From the NCBI RefSeq assembly GCF_051660745.1, contig NZ_JBOFQF010000042.1:310001-374000 (forward strand): 64,000 nt of DNA, given 5' to 3'. This document shows, one piece after another, positions 57,162-64,000 of this stretch. The notes below the pieces were generated by a model, which did not search any database, had not been told where the DNA came from, and was given only the letters and a program-made list of their open reading frames with translations. The translations under genes and the position numbers were made by a program. Source of the DNA: Segniliparus sp051660745. Its GTDB lineage: Bacteria; Actinomycetota; Actinomycetes; Mycobacteriales; Mycobacteriaceae. Each line of letters begins with the position of its first letter. The first letter of the stretch is position 1.

Positions 57162-57488
57162 ATGACCATCGAGACGACGATGGAGAGCAGCGGGCCGCAG
57201 GCACGGGCGGACGAGCCGAGCGACTCCCCCGCCGCAGAGAGCCGAGGCGCGCTGATCGCCGTCTGGGCCGTGCTCGTCGCCGCGACCGTGGCTTCGCTCG
57301 TCATGGGCTTGGAGCGCTCGCACCATTCGCAGATCTTGCCCGTCGCCATCCTCCTGGTGTGCTTCGGCAAGATCCTCCTGATCGGACACTACTTCATGGA
57401 GCTCAGGGCCGCCCACCGCGTCCTGCGCCTGCTCTTCATCGGCTACGTGGCCGCGACCTGCGTCGCGCTGCTCGGCTTCTACGCGTGA
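57162..57488 (+). CDS. Cytochrome c oxidase subunit IV-like protein (NorF type)
   Basis: 108 residues: a hydrophilic N-terminus of about 28 residues and three membrane helices (32-50, 58-75, 85-105). The motif LLVCFGKILLIGHYFMELR is characteristic of prokaryotic COX4/NorF proteins. RBS AAAGGGAAAGAAGG-like sequence precedes ATG 57162. It pairs with the subunit III-like gene 33 bp upstream, as NorE/NorF do in nitric oxide reductase operons. Confidence 0.85.
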   Translation: MTIETTMESSGPQARADEPSDSPAAESRGALIAVWAVLVAATVASLVMGLERSHHSQILPVAILLVCFGKILLIGHYFMELRAAHRVLRLLFIGYVAATCVALLGFYA

Positions 57489-57499
57489 AAGGAACACTC

Positions 57500-58333
57500 A
57501 TGTCCTCCTCAAATGACATCCCCGACGCGGCGGCGGAGGCCCGATCGGCGAAGATCCAGCTCCGATGCCTCTATGCGGCGTTAGGGATCGGGGTCCTGGT
57601 GCTCGGCACGGGACTCATGGCGTTGGCCCCCTGGGACGGAGAAGTGTTCTGGGGGGTCCTGCCGCCGAGGACCGGGATGAGCGGCTCGGAGATCGCGCGG
57701 GTGTACATCGAGCACCGCACCCGGATCCAGGTCGCGGCAGCGGTGGTCGCGCTGATCGCGATCCCCTACCTCATCCTCTGCACGGTGGTCGTGCCCCGGA
57801 TCCGGAAGATGGAGAAGGGCTTCCCGATCTTCACCACCATGTGGACGGTCTCCATCGCCATCACCGCCGTGACGCTGATGCTGATCTCGATGTTCTTCGC
57901 CATCGCCGCCTACCGCCCGAACGAGGTGGACCCCAACACCACCAGGCTCTTCAACGACCTCGCCTGGCTTGGGATCATCTACACGGCTCCGTTCTTCAAC
58001 GTCTGGGCGGCCGCGCCGGGCATCGCGACACTGCTCTGCGAACGCGGGAAAGAGACGCTCCCCCGCTGGAGCGCGTACGTCAGCCTGCTCACGGCGGCCT
58101 GGTCCCCCGCCATCCTGACCGCCGTCTTCCTGCACGGGCCGTTCGCCTACGACAGCCTCTTCGGCACGTGGCTCCCCCTGCTCATCTTCGCCAGCTTCAT
58201 GGCCGTCATCTTCGGGTCGACGGGGATCGGGCTCGCCAAGGAGATCCGCGAACACCGCGCCGCCGAAGAGGCCCGCGAACTCGACCACGCCCGCCCGCCC
58301 GCGCACGCCGCTCTCGCCACGGCAGGCCGCTAG
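57500..58333 (+). CDS. Six-helix membrane protein of unknown function
   Basis: Not recognised. 277 residues from ATG 57500 (AAAGGAA upstream), 11 bp after the COX4-like gene. Six predicted helices at about 24-46, 79-101, 114-137, 157-176, 191-212 and 218-240. The loop after helix I contains VFWGVLPPRTGMSGSE and the third helix is followed by RPNEVDPNTTR. Conserved-looking His and Trp residues sit within or near helices, but no heme-binding pattern is obvious. Hydrophilic tail with EEARELDHARPPAH. It ends 30 bp before mmsA. Confidence 0.75.
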   Translation: MSSSNDIPDAAAEARSAKIQLRCLYAALGIGVLVLGTGLMALAPWDGEVFWGVLPPRTGMSGSEIARVYIEHRTRIQVAAAVVALIAIPYLILCTVVVPRIRKMEKGFPIFTTMWTVSIAITAVTLMLISMFFAIAAYRPNEVDPNTTRLFNDLAWLGIIYTAPFFNVWAAAPGIATLLCERGKETLPRWSAYVSLLTAAWSPAILTAVFLHGPFAYDSLFGTWLPLLIFASFMAVIFGSTGIGLAKEIREHRAAEEARELDHARPPAHAALATAGR

Positions 58334-58363
58334 ATCCCCGCTCAATCCAGGAGGTTTCCCATC

Positions 58364-59869
58364 ATGAGCCAGCTGCCACAGCTGACCCACTTCATCGGCG
58401 GACAACGCGTGCCGGGCAGGTCCGGACGCTTCGCCGACGTCTACGACCCCTCGGCGGGCTTCCCGAGCAAACAAGTCCCCCTCGCGGATTTGTCCGAGGT
58501 CGACGCGGCGATTTCCAACGCCGCGCGAGCCCAACAGGTCTGGGCGGCCTACAACCCGCAGCGGCGCGGCCGCGTGCTCGCCCGATTCGTCGACTTGGTC
58601 CGCGCCGAGATCGACGACCTCGCGAAGACGCTGTCCGAAGAGCACGGCAAGACCGTCGACGACGCGCGCGGGGACATCGAGCGCGGCCTCGACGTCTGCG
58701 AATTCGCCGCAGGCGTCCCGCACCTCCTCAAGGGCGAGTACACCAGCGGGGCGGGCTCGGGGATCGACGTCTACTCGCTGCGCCAGCCGCTCGGCGTCGT
58801 CGCGGGCATCACCCCGTTCAACTTCCCCGCGATGATCCCGCTCTGGAAGGCGGCTCCGGCGCTCGCCTGCGGCAACGCCTTCGTGCTCAAGCCGTCCGAA
58901 CGCGACCCGTCGGTGCCGCTGCGCATCGCCGAGCTGTTCCTCGAGGCGGGCCTGCCGCCCGGCGTGTTCAACGTCGTCAACGGGGACAAAACCGCAGTGG
59001 ACGCGCTGCTCGCCGACCCGCGCGTCGCGGCGATCGGCTTCGTCGGCTCCACCCCGATCGCGCAGTACATCTATGCCAACGCGGCGGCGAACGGGAAACG
59101 CTCCCAATGCTTCGGCGGGGCGAAGAACCACATGGTCGTGATGCCGGACGCCGATATCGACCAAGCCGTCGACGCCCTGGTCGGAGCCGCATTCGGCTCG
59201 GCGGGCGAGCGCTGCATGGCGATCTCGGTCGCCGTCCCGGTCGGCGCGGAGACCGCCGACCGGATCGTGGCGGAACTGGCCAACCGGGCACAGAAGCTGG
59301 TGGTCGGGCCGTCCCTCGACAAGGGGGTCGACTTCGGCCCGCTGGTGAGCGCCGACGCGCTCACGCGCGTGCGCGACTACATCGACATCGGCGTCGCCGA
59401 AGGGGCCGAGCTGGTGGTGGACGGGCGCGGCTTGACGGTTCCCGGCCACGAGAACGGCTTCTTCATCGGAGCGTCGCTGTTCGACCACGTGCGGCCCGAC
59501 ATGCGGATCTATCGGGAAGAGATCTTCGGGCCGGTGCTGTCGGTGGTGCGCGCGAACGACTACGAGGAGGCACTGCGGCTGCCGTCCGAGCACGAGTTCG
59601 GCAACGGCGTCGCCATCTTCACCCGCGACGGCGACACCGCGCGGGACTTCTGCGCCAAGGTCGACACCGGCATGGTCGGCGTCAACGTCCCCATCCCGGT
59701 CCCGGTGGGCTACCACACCTTCGGCGGGTGGAAGCGGTCCGGGTTCGGCGACCTGAACCAGCACGGCCCGGACTCCATCCGCTTCTACACCAAGACCAAG
59801 ACGGTGACGCAGCGCTGGCCGTCGGGCAACAAAGACGGAGCCTCCTTCGTCATCCCGACGATGGACTAG
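58364..59869 (+). CDS. mmsA: Methylmalonate-semialdehyde dehydrogenase (CoA-acylating)
   Basis: Converts methylmalonate semialdehyde to propionyl-CoA in valine degradation. 501 residues of the aldehyde dehydrogenase superfamily: GITPFNFPAMIPLWK, FVGSTPIAQYIY, the MmsA-specific FGGAKNHMVVMPDAD, and the catalytic cysteine in AGERCMAIS near 286. AGGAGG-type ribosome site before ATG 58364. Followed closely by the acyl-CoA dehydrogenase gene. Confidence 0.95.
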   Translation: MSQLPQLTHFIGGQRVPGRSGRFADVYDPSAGFPSKQVPLADLSEVDAAISNAARAQQVWAAYNPQRRGRVLARFVDLVRAEIDDLAKTLSEEHGKTVDDARGDIERGLDVCEFAAGVPHLLKGEYTSGAGSGIDVYSLRQPLGVVAGITPFNFPAMIPLWKAAPALACGNAFVLKPSERDPSVPLRIAELFLEAGLPPGVFNVVNGDKTAVDALLADPRVAAIGFVGSTPIAQYIYANAAANGKRSQCFGGAKNHMVVMPDADIDQAVDALVGAAFGSAGERCMAISVAVPVGAETADRIVAELANRAQKLVVGPSLDKGVDFGPLVSADALTRVRDYIDIGVAEGAELVVDGRGLTVPGHENGFFIGASLFDHVRPDMRIYREEIFGPVLSVVRANDYEEALRLPSEHEFGNGVAIFTRDGDTARDFCAKVDTGMVGVNVPIPVPVGYHTFGGWKRSGFGDLNQHGPDSIRFYTKTKTVTQRWPSGNKDGASFVIPTMD

Positions 59870-59880
59870 GGCGGGCGTCC

Positions 59881-61029
59881 TTGTTCGACCTGACTGCGGA
59901 GCAGCGCGAGATCTCGCGCACCGCACGCGAATTCGCCGACGTCCACCTCGCGCCGCACGCCCTCGATTGGGACCGCGACAAGCATTTCCCCGTCGAGGTC
60001 TTCCCCAAGGCCGGAGCCCTCGGGCTCGGCGGCGTCTACATCAAGCCCGATGTCGGCGGCTCCGGCCTGACCCGCCTGGACGCAGCGCTGGTCTTCGAGG
60101 CGCTGGCCACCGGCTGCGCGGCGGTGTCGGCGTTCATCTCGATCCACAACATGGCCGCCTGGGTCATCGACGAGTTCGGCGACGACGACCAGCGCGGGCG
60201 GTGGCTGCCGTCGATGTGCGCCATGGAGTCCCTCGGCGCCTACTGCCTCACCGAGCCCGGCTGCGGCAGCGACGCGGCGGCCTTGCGCACGACGGCGGCC
60301 CGGGACGGGGACGAGTACGTGCTCAACGGGGTCAAACAGTTCATCTCTGGGGCCGGGGCCGCCGACGTGTACGTCGTCATGGTCCGCACCGGCGAAGCCG
60401 GGCCGCGCGGCATCTCGGCCGTCGTGGTGCCAGCCGACACGCCTGGGCTGTCCTTCGGGGCGCCGGAACGCAAAATGGGCTGGCACGCGCAGCCGACCGC
60501 CCAGGTCGTCTTCGACAACGCGCGAGTGCCGGTCGCCAACCGGATCGGCCGCGAGGGCCTTGGCTTCGCCATGGCCATGCGCGGCCTCAACGGCGGCAGG
60601 CTCAACATCGCCTCCTGCTCGCTCGGCGGGGCGCGCGCGGCGCTGGAGAAGGCGCTCGACTACCTGCGGACCCGGCGCGCGTTCGACGACGAGCTGATCA
60701 ACTTCCAGGCGTTGCAGTTCCGCCTCGCCGACATGGCCACCGAGCTCGAGGTCGCCCGCACCATGGTCTGGCGGGCTGCGAGCGCGGTCCAAGACGGCGA
60801 CCCGCGCGCCGTCGAGCTGTGCGCGATGGCCAAGCGGTTCGCGACCGACGCGGGCTTCTCAGTGGCGAACGAGGCGTTGCAGCTCCATGGCGGCTACGGC
60901 TACCTCGCCGAGTACGGAGTCGAGAAAATAGTCCGCGACCTGCGGGTGCATCAGATCCTTGAAGGGACGAACGAGATCATGCGAGTCATCGTGTCACGCG
61001 GGCTTGTCAAAGACGGGCTGGCCGCATGA
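59881..61029 (+). CDS. Acyl-CoA dehydrogenase (isobutyryl-CoA type)
   Basis: Flavoprotein oxidising a short branched acyl-CoA, here most likely isobutyryl-CoA to methacrylyl-CoA. 382 residues from TTG 59881, the only start that fits the family N-terminus (FDLTAEQREI) after the mmsA stop. AYCLTEPGCGSDAA and the catalytic Glu in LEGTNEIMRVI are present, with LQLHGGYGYL before it. Comparable to fadE9 next to mmsA in M. tuberculosis. Its stop overlaps the next gene (ATGA). Confidence 0.93.
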   Translation: MFDLTAEQREISRTAREFADVHLAPHALDWDRDKHFPVEVFPKAGALGLGGVYIKPDVGGSGLTRLDAALVFEALATGCAAVSAFISIHNMAAWVIDEFGDDDQRGRWLPSMCAMESLGAYCLTEPGCGSDAAALRTTAARDGDEYVLNGVKQFISGAGAADVYVVMVRTGEAGPRGISAVVVPADTPGLSFGAPERKMGWHAQPTAQVVFDNARVPVANRIGREGLGFAMAMRGLNGGRLNIASCSLGGARAALEKALDYLRTRRAFDDELINFQALQFRLADMATELEVARTMVWRAASAVQDGDPRAVELCAMAKRFATDAGFSVANEALQLHGGYGYLAEYGVEKIVRDLRVHQILEGTNEIMRVIVSRGLVKDGLAA

Positions 61030-62069
61030 CCGACCAGATCCTGACCGGCGTCACGGGCGGCGTCGCCATCCTGACGCTGAACCGCCCGAAGGCCCTCAAC
61101 TCGCTGACCCACGAGATGGTCGTCGCGATGGCGCAGGCGCTCGCCCAATGGGAAGCTGACGACGGCGTCCGCGCCGTGGTGCTCGCCGGGGCGGGCGCGC
61201 GCGGGCTCTGCGCGGGCGGCGACGTGGTCGCCATCCACGACAGCGCCAAGGCGGGCGGCGCGGCGGCGCGCGAGTTCTGGCGCGACGAGTACCGGCTCAA
61301 CGCGCAGATCGCCGCGTTCCCCAAGCCGTATGTGGCGCTGATGGACGGCTTCGTGATGGGCGGCGGCATCGGCGTCAGCGCGCACGCCAACACCCGGATC
61401 GTCACCGACACGTCGCAGCTCGCCATGCCCGAAGTCGGCATCGGCTTCGTCCCCGACGTTGGGGGCACCCGACTGCTGGCGCGCGCCCAGGGCGAGATCG
61501 GACTGCACGCCGCGCTCACCGGAGCCTCCTTCTTCGGCGCGGACGCGATCGCGCTCGGCTTCGCCGACCACTACGTGCCGCACGACCGGCTCAGCGCGTT
61601 CGTCCAGACGATCGTGGAGCGCGACGTCGCCGCCGCGCTGGCGGCGCATGCCGTCGCGCCGCCAGCGAGCGAGCTCCTGGCCCAGCAGCATTGGATCGAC
61701 GAGTGCTACAGCCTCCGCACCGTCACCGATATCGTGTCGGCGCTGCTCTCGCATGCCGACACGCGGGCCAACGCGGCGGCCGAGCTGATCATGACCCGCT
61801 CCCCCCTCGCCTTGTCGGTGGCCTTGGCCGCCGTGCGGCGGGCCCGCGAGCTGCCGACCCTGGAAGACGCGCTGGCTCTGGAGTACCGGGTGTCGAGCGC
61901 GGCCCTGCGCTCCCACGACCTGGTGGAAGGCGTCCGCGCGCAGTTGATCGACAAAGACCGCAATCCGAAATGGAGCCCCGAAACGCTCGCCGAGGTCGCC
62001 ACAGCCGACGTCGAGGCGTTCTTCCAACCCGTCGCCGACGAACTGGACTTCCGAAAGGAGCAACTATGA
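61026..62069 (+). CDS. 3-hydroxyisobutyryl-CoA hydrolase
   Basis: Crotonase-fold thioesterase releasing 3-hydroxyisobutyrate in valine degradation. 347 residues, longer than simple hydratases; HIBCH landmarks are RGLCAGGDVVAIHDS, FWRDEYRLNAQIA, MDGFVMGGGIGVSAH, MPEVGIGFVPDVGGT and DKDRNPKWSPE near the C-terminus. Overlaps the acyl-CoA dehydrogenase and mmsB genes by four bases at each end. Confidence 0.93.
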   Translation: MTDQILTGVTGGVAILTLNRPKALNSLTHEMVVAMAQALAQWEADDGVRAVVLAGAGARGLCAGGDVVAIHDSAKAGGAAAREFWRDEYRLNAQIAAFPKPYVALMDGFVMGGGIGVSAHANTRIVTDTSQLAMPEVGIGFVPDVGGTRLLARAQGEIGLHAALTGASFFGADAIALGFADHYVPHDRLSAFVQTIVERDVAAALAAHAVAPPASELLAQQHWIDECYSLRTVTDIVSALLSHADTRANAAAELIMTRSPLALSVALAAVRRARELPTLEDALALEYRVSSAALRSHDLVEGVRAQLIDKDRNPKWSPETLAEVATADVEAFFQPVADELDFRKEQL

Positions 62070-62950
62070 GCGCCATCGCTTTCATCGGCTTGGGGCATAT
62101 GGGACTGCCCATGGCGGCCAACCTGGTCAAGGCCGGGCATGCCGTCGCCGCGTTCGACCTCTCGGCTGCCGCGCGCGCTACAGCCGCCGAAGCGGGCGTT
62201 CCGCTCGCCGAGTCCGGGGCGGAGGCGGCGCGCGGCGCGGACGTGGTCGTCACGATGCTGCCCAAGGGCGCGCATGTGCTCGCCGCGTACCGCGAGCTGC
62301 TGCCCGCCGCGAGCCCGGACGCGCTGTTCATCGACTCCTCCACCATCGACATCGCCGACGCCCGCGCCGCGCATGCGGCGGCGACCGGCGCGGGGCGGCG
62401 GTTCGCGGACGCCCCGGTGTCCGGGGGCGTTCCCGGCGCGACGGCGGGCACGCTGACCTTCATGGTCGGCGCCGACGAAGCCGTGTTCAAGAGCGCGGAG
62501 CCGGTCCTCGCCGCGATGGGCAGGCGCGTGGTGCACTGCGGCGGCCCCGGCGCAGGCCAAGCCGCCAAGATCTGCAACAACATGATCCTCGGCGTGTCGA
62601 TGATCGCCGTGAGCGAGGCGTTCGCGCTCGGCGAGCGGCTGGGGCTCGAATACCAGGCCTTGTTCGATGTCGCCGCCAACGCTTCCGGCCAGTGCTGGGC
62701 GCTGACCGCCAACTGCCCGGCGCCTGGGCCGGTGCCCGCCAGCCCGGCCAACCGGGATTACGCCCCCGGGTTCGCGACAGCCCTCATGGCCAAGGACCTC
62801 GGCCTGGCGGCGAGCGCGGCGCGCGCCAGCGGCCTCGACGCGCGGCTCGGCCTCGCGGCGGCGGATATCTACGACGACTTCAACGCCGACGGCGGGGCAG
62901 GCCTCGACTTCTCGGCGATCTTCACCCGGATCAGGGAGCGCCATGTCTGA
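62066..62950 (+). CDS. mmsB: 3-hydroxyisobutyrate dehydrogenase
   Basis: NAD-dependent oxidation of 3-hydroxyisobutyrate to methylmalonate semialdehyde. 294 residues: N-terminal FIGLGHMGLPMAANL (about 6-20), substrate motif DAPVSGGVPGA, catalytic Lys in GQAAKICNNMILG near 171, and DYAPGFATALMAKDLGLA. AAAGGAG upstream of ATG 62066. Overlaps the following hydratase gene by eight bases. Confidence 0.95.
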   Translation: MSAIAFIGLGHMGLPMAANLVKAGHAVAAFDLSAAARATAAEAGVPLAESGAEAARGADVVVTMLPKGAHVLAAYRELLPAASPDALFIDSSTIDIADARAAHAAATGAGRRFADAPVSGGVPGATAGTLTFMVGADEAVFKSAEPVLAAMGRRVVHCGGPGAGQAAKICNNMILGVSMIAVSEAFALGERLGLEYQALFDVAANASGQCWALTANCPAPGPVPASPANRDYAPGFATALMAKDLGLAASAARASGLDARLGLAAADIYDDFNADGGAGLDFSAIFTRIRERHV

Positions 62951-63719
62951 GTTCGAGACCATCATCGTCGACCGCGAGGACCGGGTCGGCGCGATCACCC
63001 TGCACCGGCCCGAAGCCCTCAACGCCCTCAACTCCCAGGTCATGCGGGAAGTCCTCGCCGCCGCGAGGGACTTCGACGCAGACCCAGATGTCGGCGCGAT
63101 CATCATCACCGGCAGCGGCAAGGCCTTCGCCGCGGGCGCGGACATCAAAGAGATGGCCGACCAGTCGTTCGGCGACATGTTCGGCAGCGACTACTTCGCG
63201 GCCTGGGGCGCGCTCGCCGCAGTGCGCACGCCCACCATCGCCGCAGTCGGCGGCTACGCGCTCGGCGGCGGATGCGAGCTCGCGATGATGTGCGACCTGG
63301 TCATCGCCTCCGAGACCGCCAAGTTCGGCCAGCCCGAGATCAAACTGGGCGTGCTGCCCGGCATGGGCGGCTCGCAGCGGCTGACCCGCGCCATCGGCAA
63401 GGCCAAGGCGATGGACATGATCCTCACCGGGCGCGTCATGGACGCCGCCGAGGCCGAGCGCAGCGGGCTGGTGTCCCGCGTCGTGCCCGCCGAGACGCTC
63501 TTGGAGGAGGCCCACACCGTCGCCAGGACCATCGCCGCGATGTCGCTCTCGGCGGCGATGATGGCGAAGGAGGCGGTCAACCGCGCGTTCGAGTCCGGCC
63601 TGTCCGAGGGGCTGCTGTTCGAGCGCAGAATCTTCCACTCGGCGTTCGCGACCGCCGACCAGTCCGAAGGCATGGCCGCCTTCGCCGAAAAGCGCCCCGC
63701 GAAATTCGTCCATCGCTAA
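62943..63719 (+). CDS. Enoyl-CoA hydratase
   Basis: 258-residue crotonase with both catalytic glutamates in place (GGGCELAMMCDL and QPEIKLGVLPGMGG) and the oxyanion segments KAFAAGADIKEM and GGYALGGG. Very close in pattern to EchA8 of mycobacteria. In this context it most likely hydrates methacrylyl-CoA to 3-hydroxyisobutyryl-CoA, completing the valine pathway. ATG 62943 is preceded by AGGGAG within mmsB. Confidence 0.95.
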   Translation: MSEFETIIVDREDRVGAITLHRPEALNALNSQVMREVLAAARDFDADPDVGAIIITGSGKAFAAGADIKEMADQSFGDMFGSDYFAAWGALAAVRTPTIAAVGGYALGGGCELAMMCDLVIASETAKFGQPEIKLGVLPGMGGSQRLTRAIGKAKAMDMILTGRVMDAAEAERSGLVSRVVPAETLLEEAHTVARTIAAMSLSAAMMAKEAVNRAFESGLSEGLLFERRIFHSAFATADQSEGMAAFAEKRPAKFVHR

Positions 63720-63734
63720 CAAGGAGAAACAACC

Positions 63735-64000
63735 ATGCCAGTATCTCTGACCGCGACCCTCAGCCCTGCGGTCCGCGCGTTTTTAGAGCGCCCGAAAAAC
63801 CTGCTCATCGGCGGGGAGTGGACGCCTGCCGCGTCCGGCGCGACCTTCCCGACCTACGACCCCGCGACCGGGCAGGTCCTCGCCGAAGTCGCCAAAGGGA
63901 GCAGCGAAGACGTCGATCGCGCGGTCAGCGCCGCGCGGAAGGCTTTCGAGGGCGCCGCATGGCGGAACATGAAGCCCCACGTCCGCCAGCAGCTCCTGTG
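63735..64000 (+). CDS. Aldehyde dehydrogenase, N-terminal part (runs off window)
   Basis: 88 codons visible from ATG 63735, with AAGGAGA ten bases upstream. LLIGGEWTPAASGATFPTYD followed by PATGQVLAEVAKGS and VDRAVSAARKAF is the N-terminal signature of the NAD(P)-dependent aldehyde dehydrogenase family. The catalytic region lies beyond the window. It differs from MmsA and may act on another aldehyde (phenylacetaldehyde/betaine-aldehyde type). Last visible gene of the run. Confidence 0.88.
   Translation, partial: MPVSLTATLSPAVRAFLERPKNLLIGGEWTPAASGATFPTYDPATGQVLAEVAKGSSEDVDRAVSAARKAFEGAAWRNMKPHVRQQLL

Noticed and set aside
57581..59926. 781-codon minus-strand frame opposite the membrane protein and mmsA
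   Set aside because: Antisense shadow crossing two real genes.

Overview
The window is GC-rich actinobacterial DNA. Gene content and order place it in the Mycobacteriales: a ctaB-tkt-tal-zwf-opcA-pgl block, a bcp-trpE-trpC-trpB-trpA block, an rlmB-cysS-ispDF-carD-lpqE-radA-mutY block and a clpC-lsr2-lysS-coaX-panC-folKBPE-ftsH block all follow the order known from Mycobacterium tuberculosis. Several departures (IspD fused to IspF, no disA behind radA, no panD between panC and coaX) argue against Mycobacterium itself. A deep-branching genus such as Segniliparus would fit, but that is inference. I saw no rRNA, tRNA, CRISPR array, integrase or insertion-sequence transposase.

Layout. 1-2705: 3'-truncated acyl-CoA synthetase and ctaB (minus). 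2932-9514: transketolase, transaldolase, G6PDH, OpcA and 6-phosphogluconolactonase, an overlapping pentose-phosphate operon. 9511-12287 (minus): L,D-transpeptidase with a coupled membrane protein, a small exported protein, and Bcp peroxiredoxin. 12324-17598: tryptophan genes, with an expanded tandem repeat at the trpE 3' end. 17623-19798: two copies of a dispersed repeat flanking a three-gene minus operon (HIT protein, anchored protein, duplicated-domain protein). 19799-31918: purD, then the rlmB/cysS/ispDF/carD cluster, lpqE, radA, a MerR regulator with a divergent deacetylase-fold gene, mutY, tspO and a Ni/Co transporter. 32004-49254: unknown membrane proteins, alpha/beta hydrolase, clpC, lsr2, lysS, coaX, panC, an EP-rich membrane protein, the folate operon and ftsH. 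49534-54439: exported protein, second acyl-CoA synthetase, enoyl-CoA hydratase and an AcoR-like regulator.

54764-64000 is the most unusual part. Ten closely packed plus-strand genes start with an FAD oxidoreductase of the phytoene-desaturase fold, a heme-copper-oxidase subunit III-like protein, a subunit IV-like protein and an unknown six-helix membrane protein. They continue directly into a complete valine/isobutyrate catabolic set (mmsA, acyl-CoA dehydrogenase, 3-hydroxyisobutyryl-CoA hydrolase, mmsB, enoyl-CoA hydratase) and the start of an aldehyde dehydrogenase. No oxidase catalytic subunit I or II is present. The run is preceded by a 324-bp AT-rich region shared with the divergent AcoR-like regulator, whose Walker A lysine is an arginine and which lacks a GAFTGA loop.

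Many genes appear to be expressed from leaderless transcripts: a TANNNT -10 hexamer lies 6-8 nt before the start codon of bcp, trpE, trpC, the HIT gene, purD, tspO, the Ni/Co transporter, folB and others.
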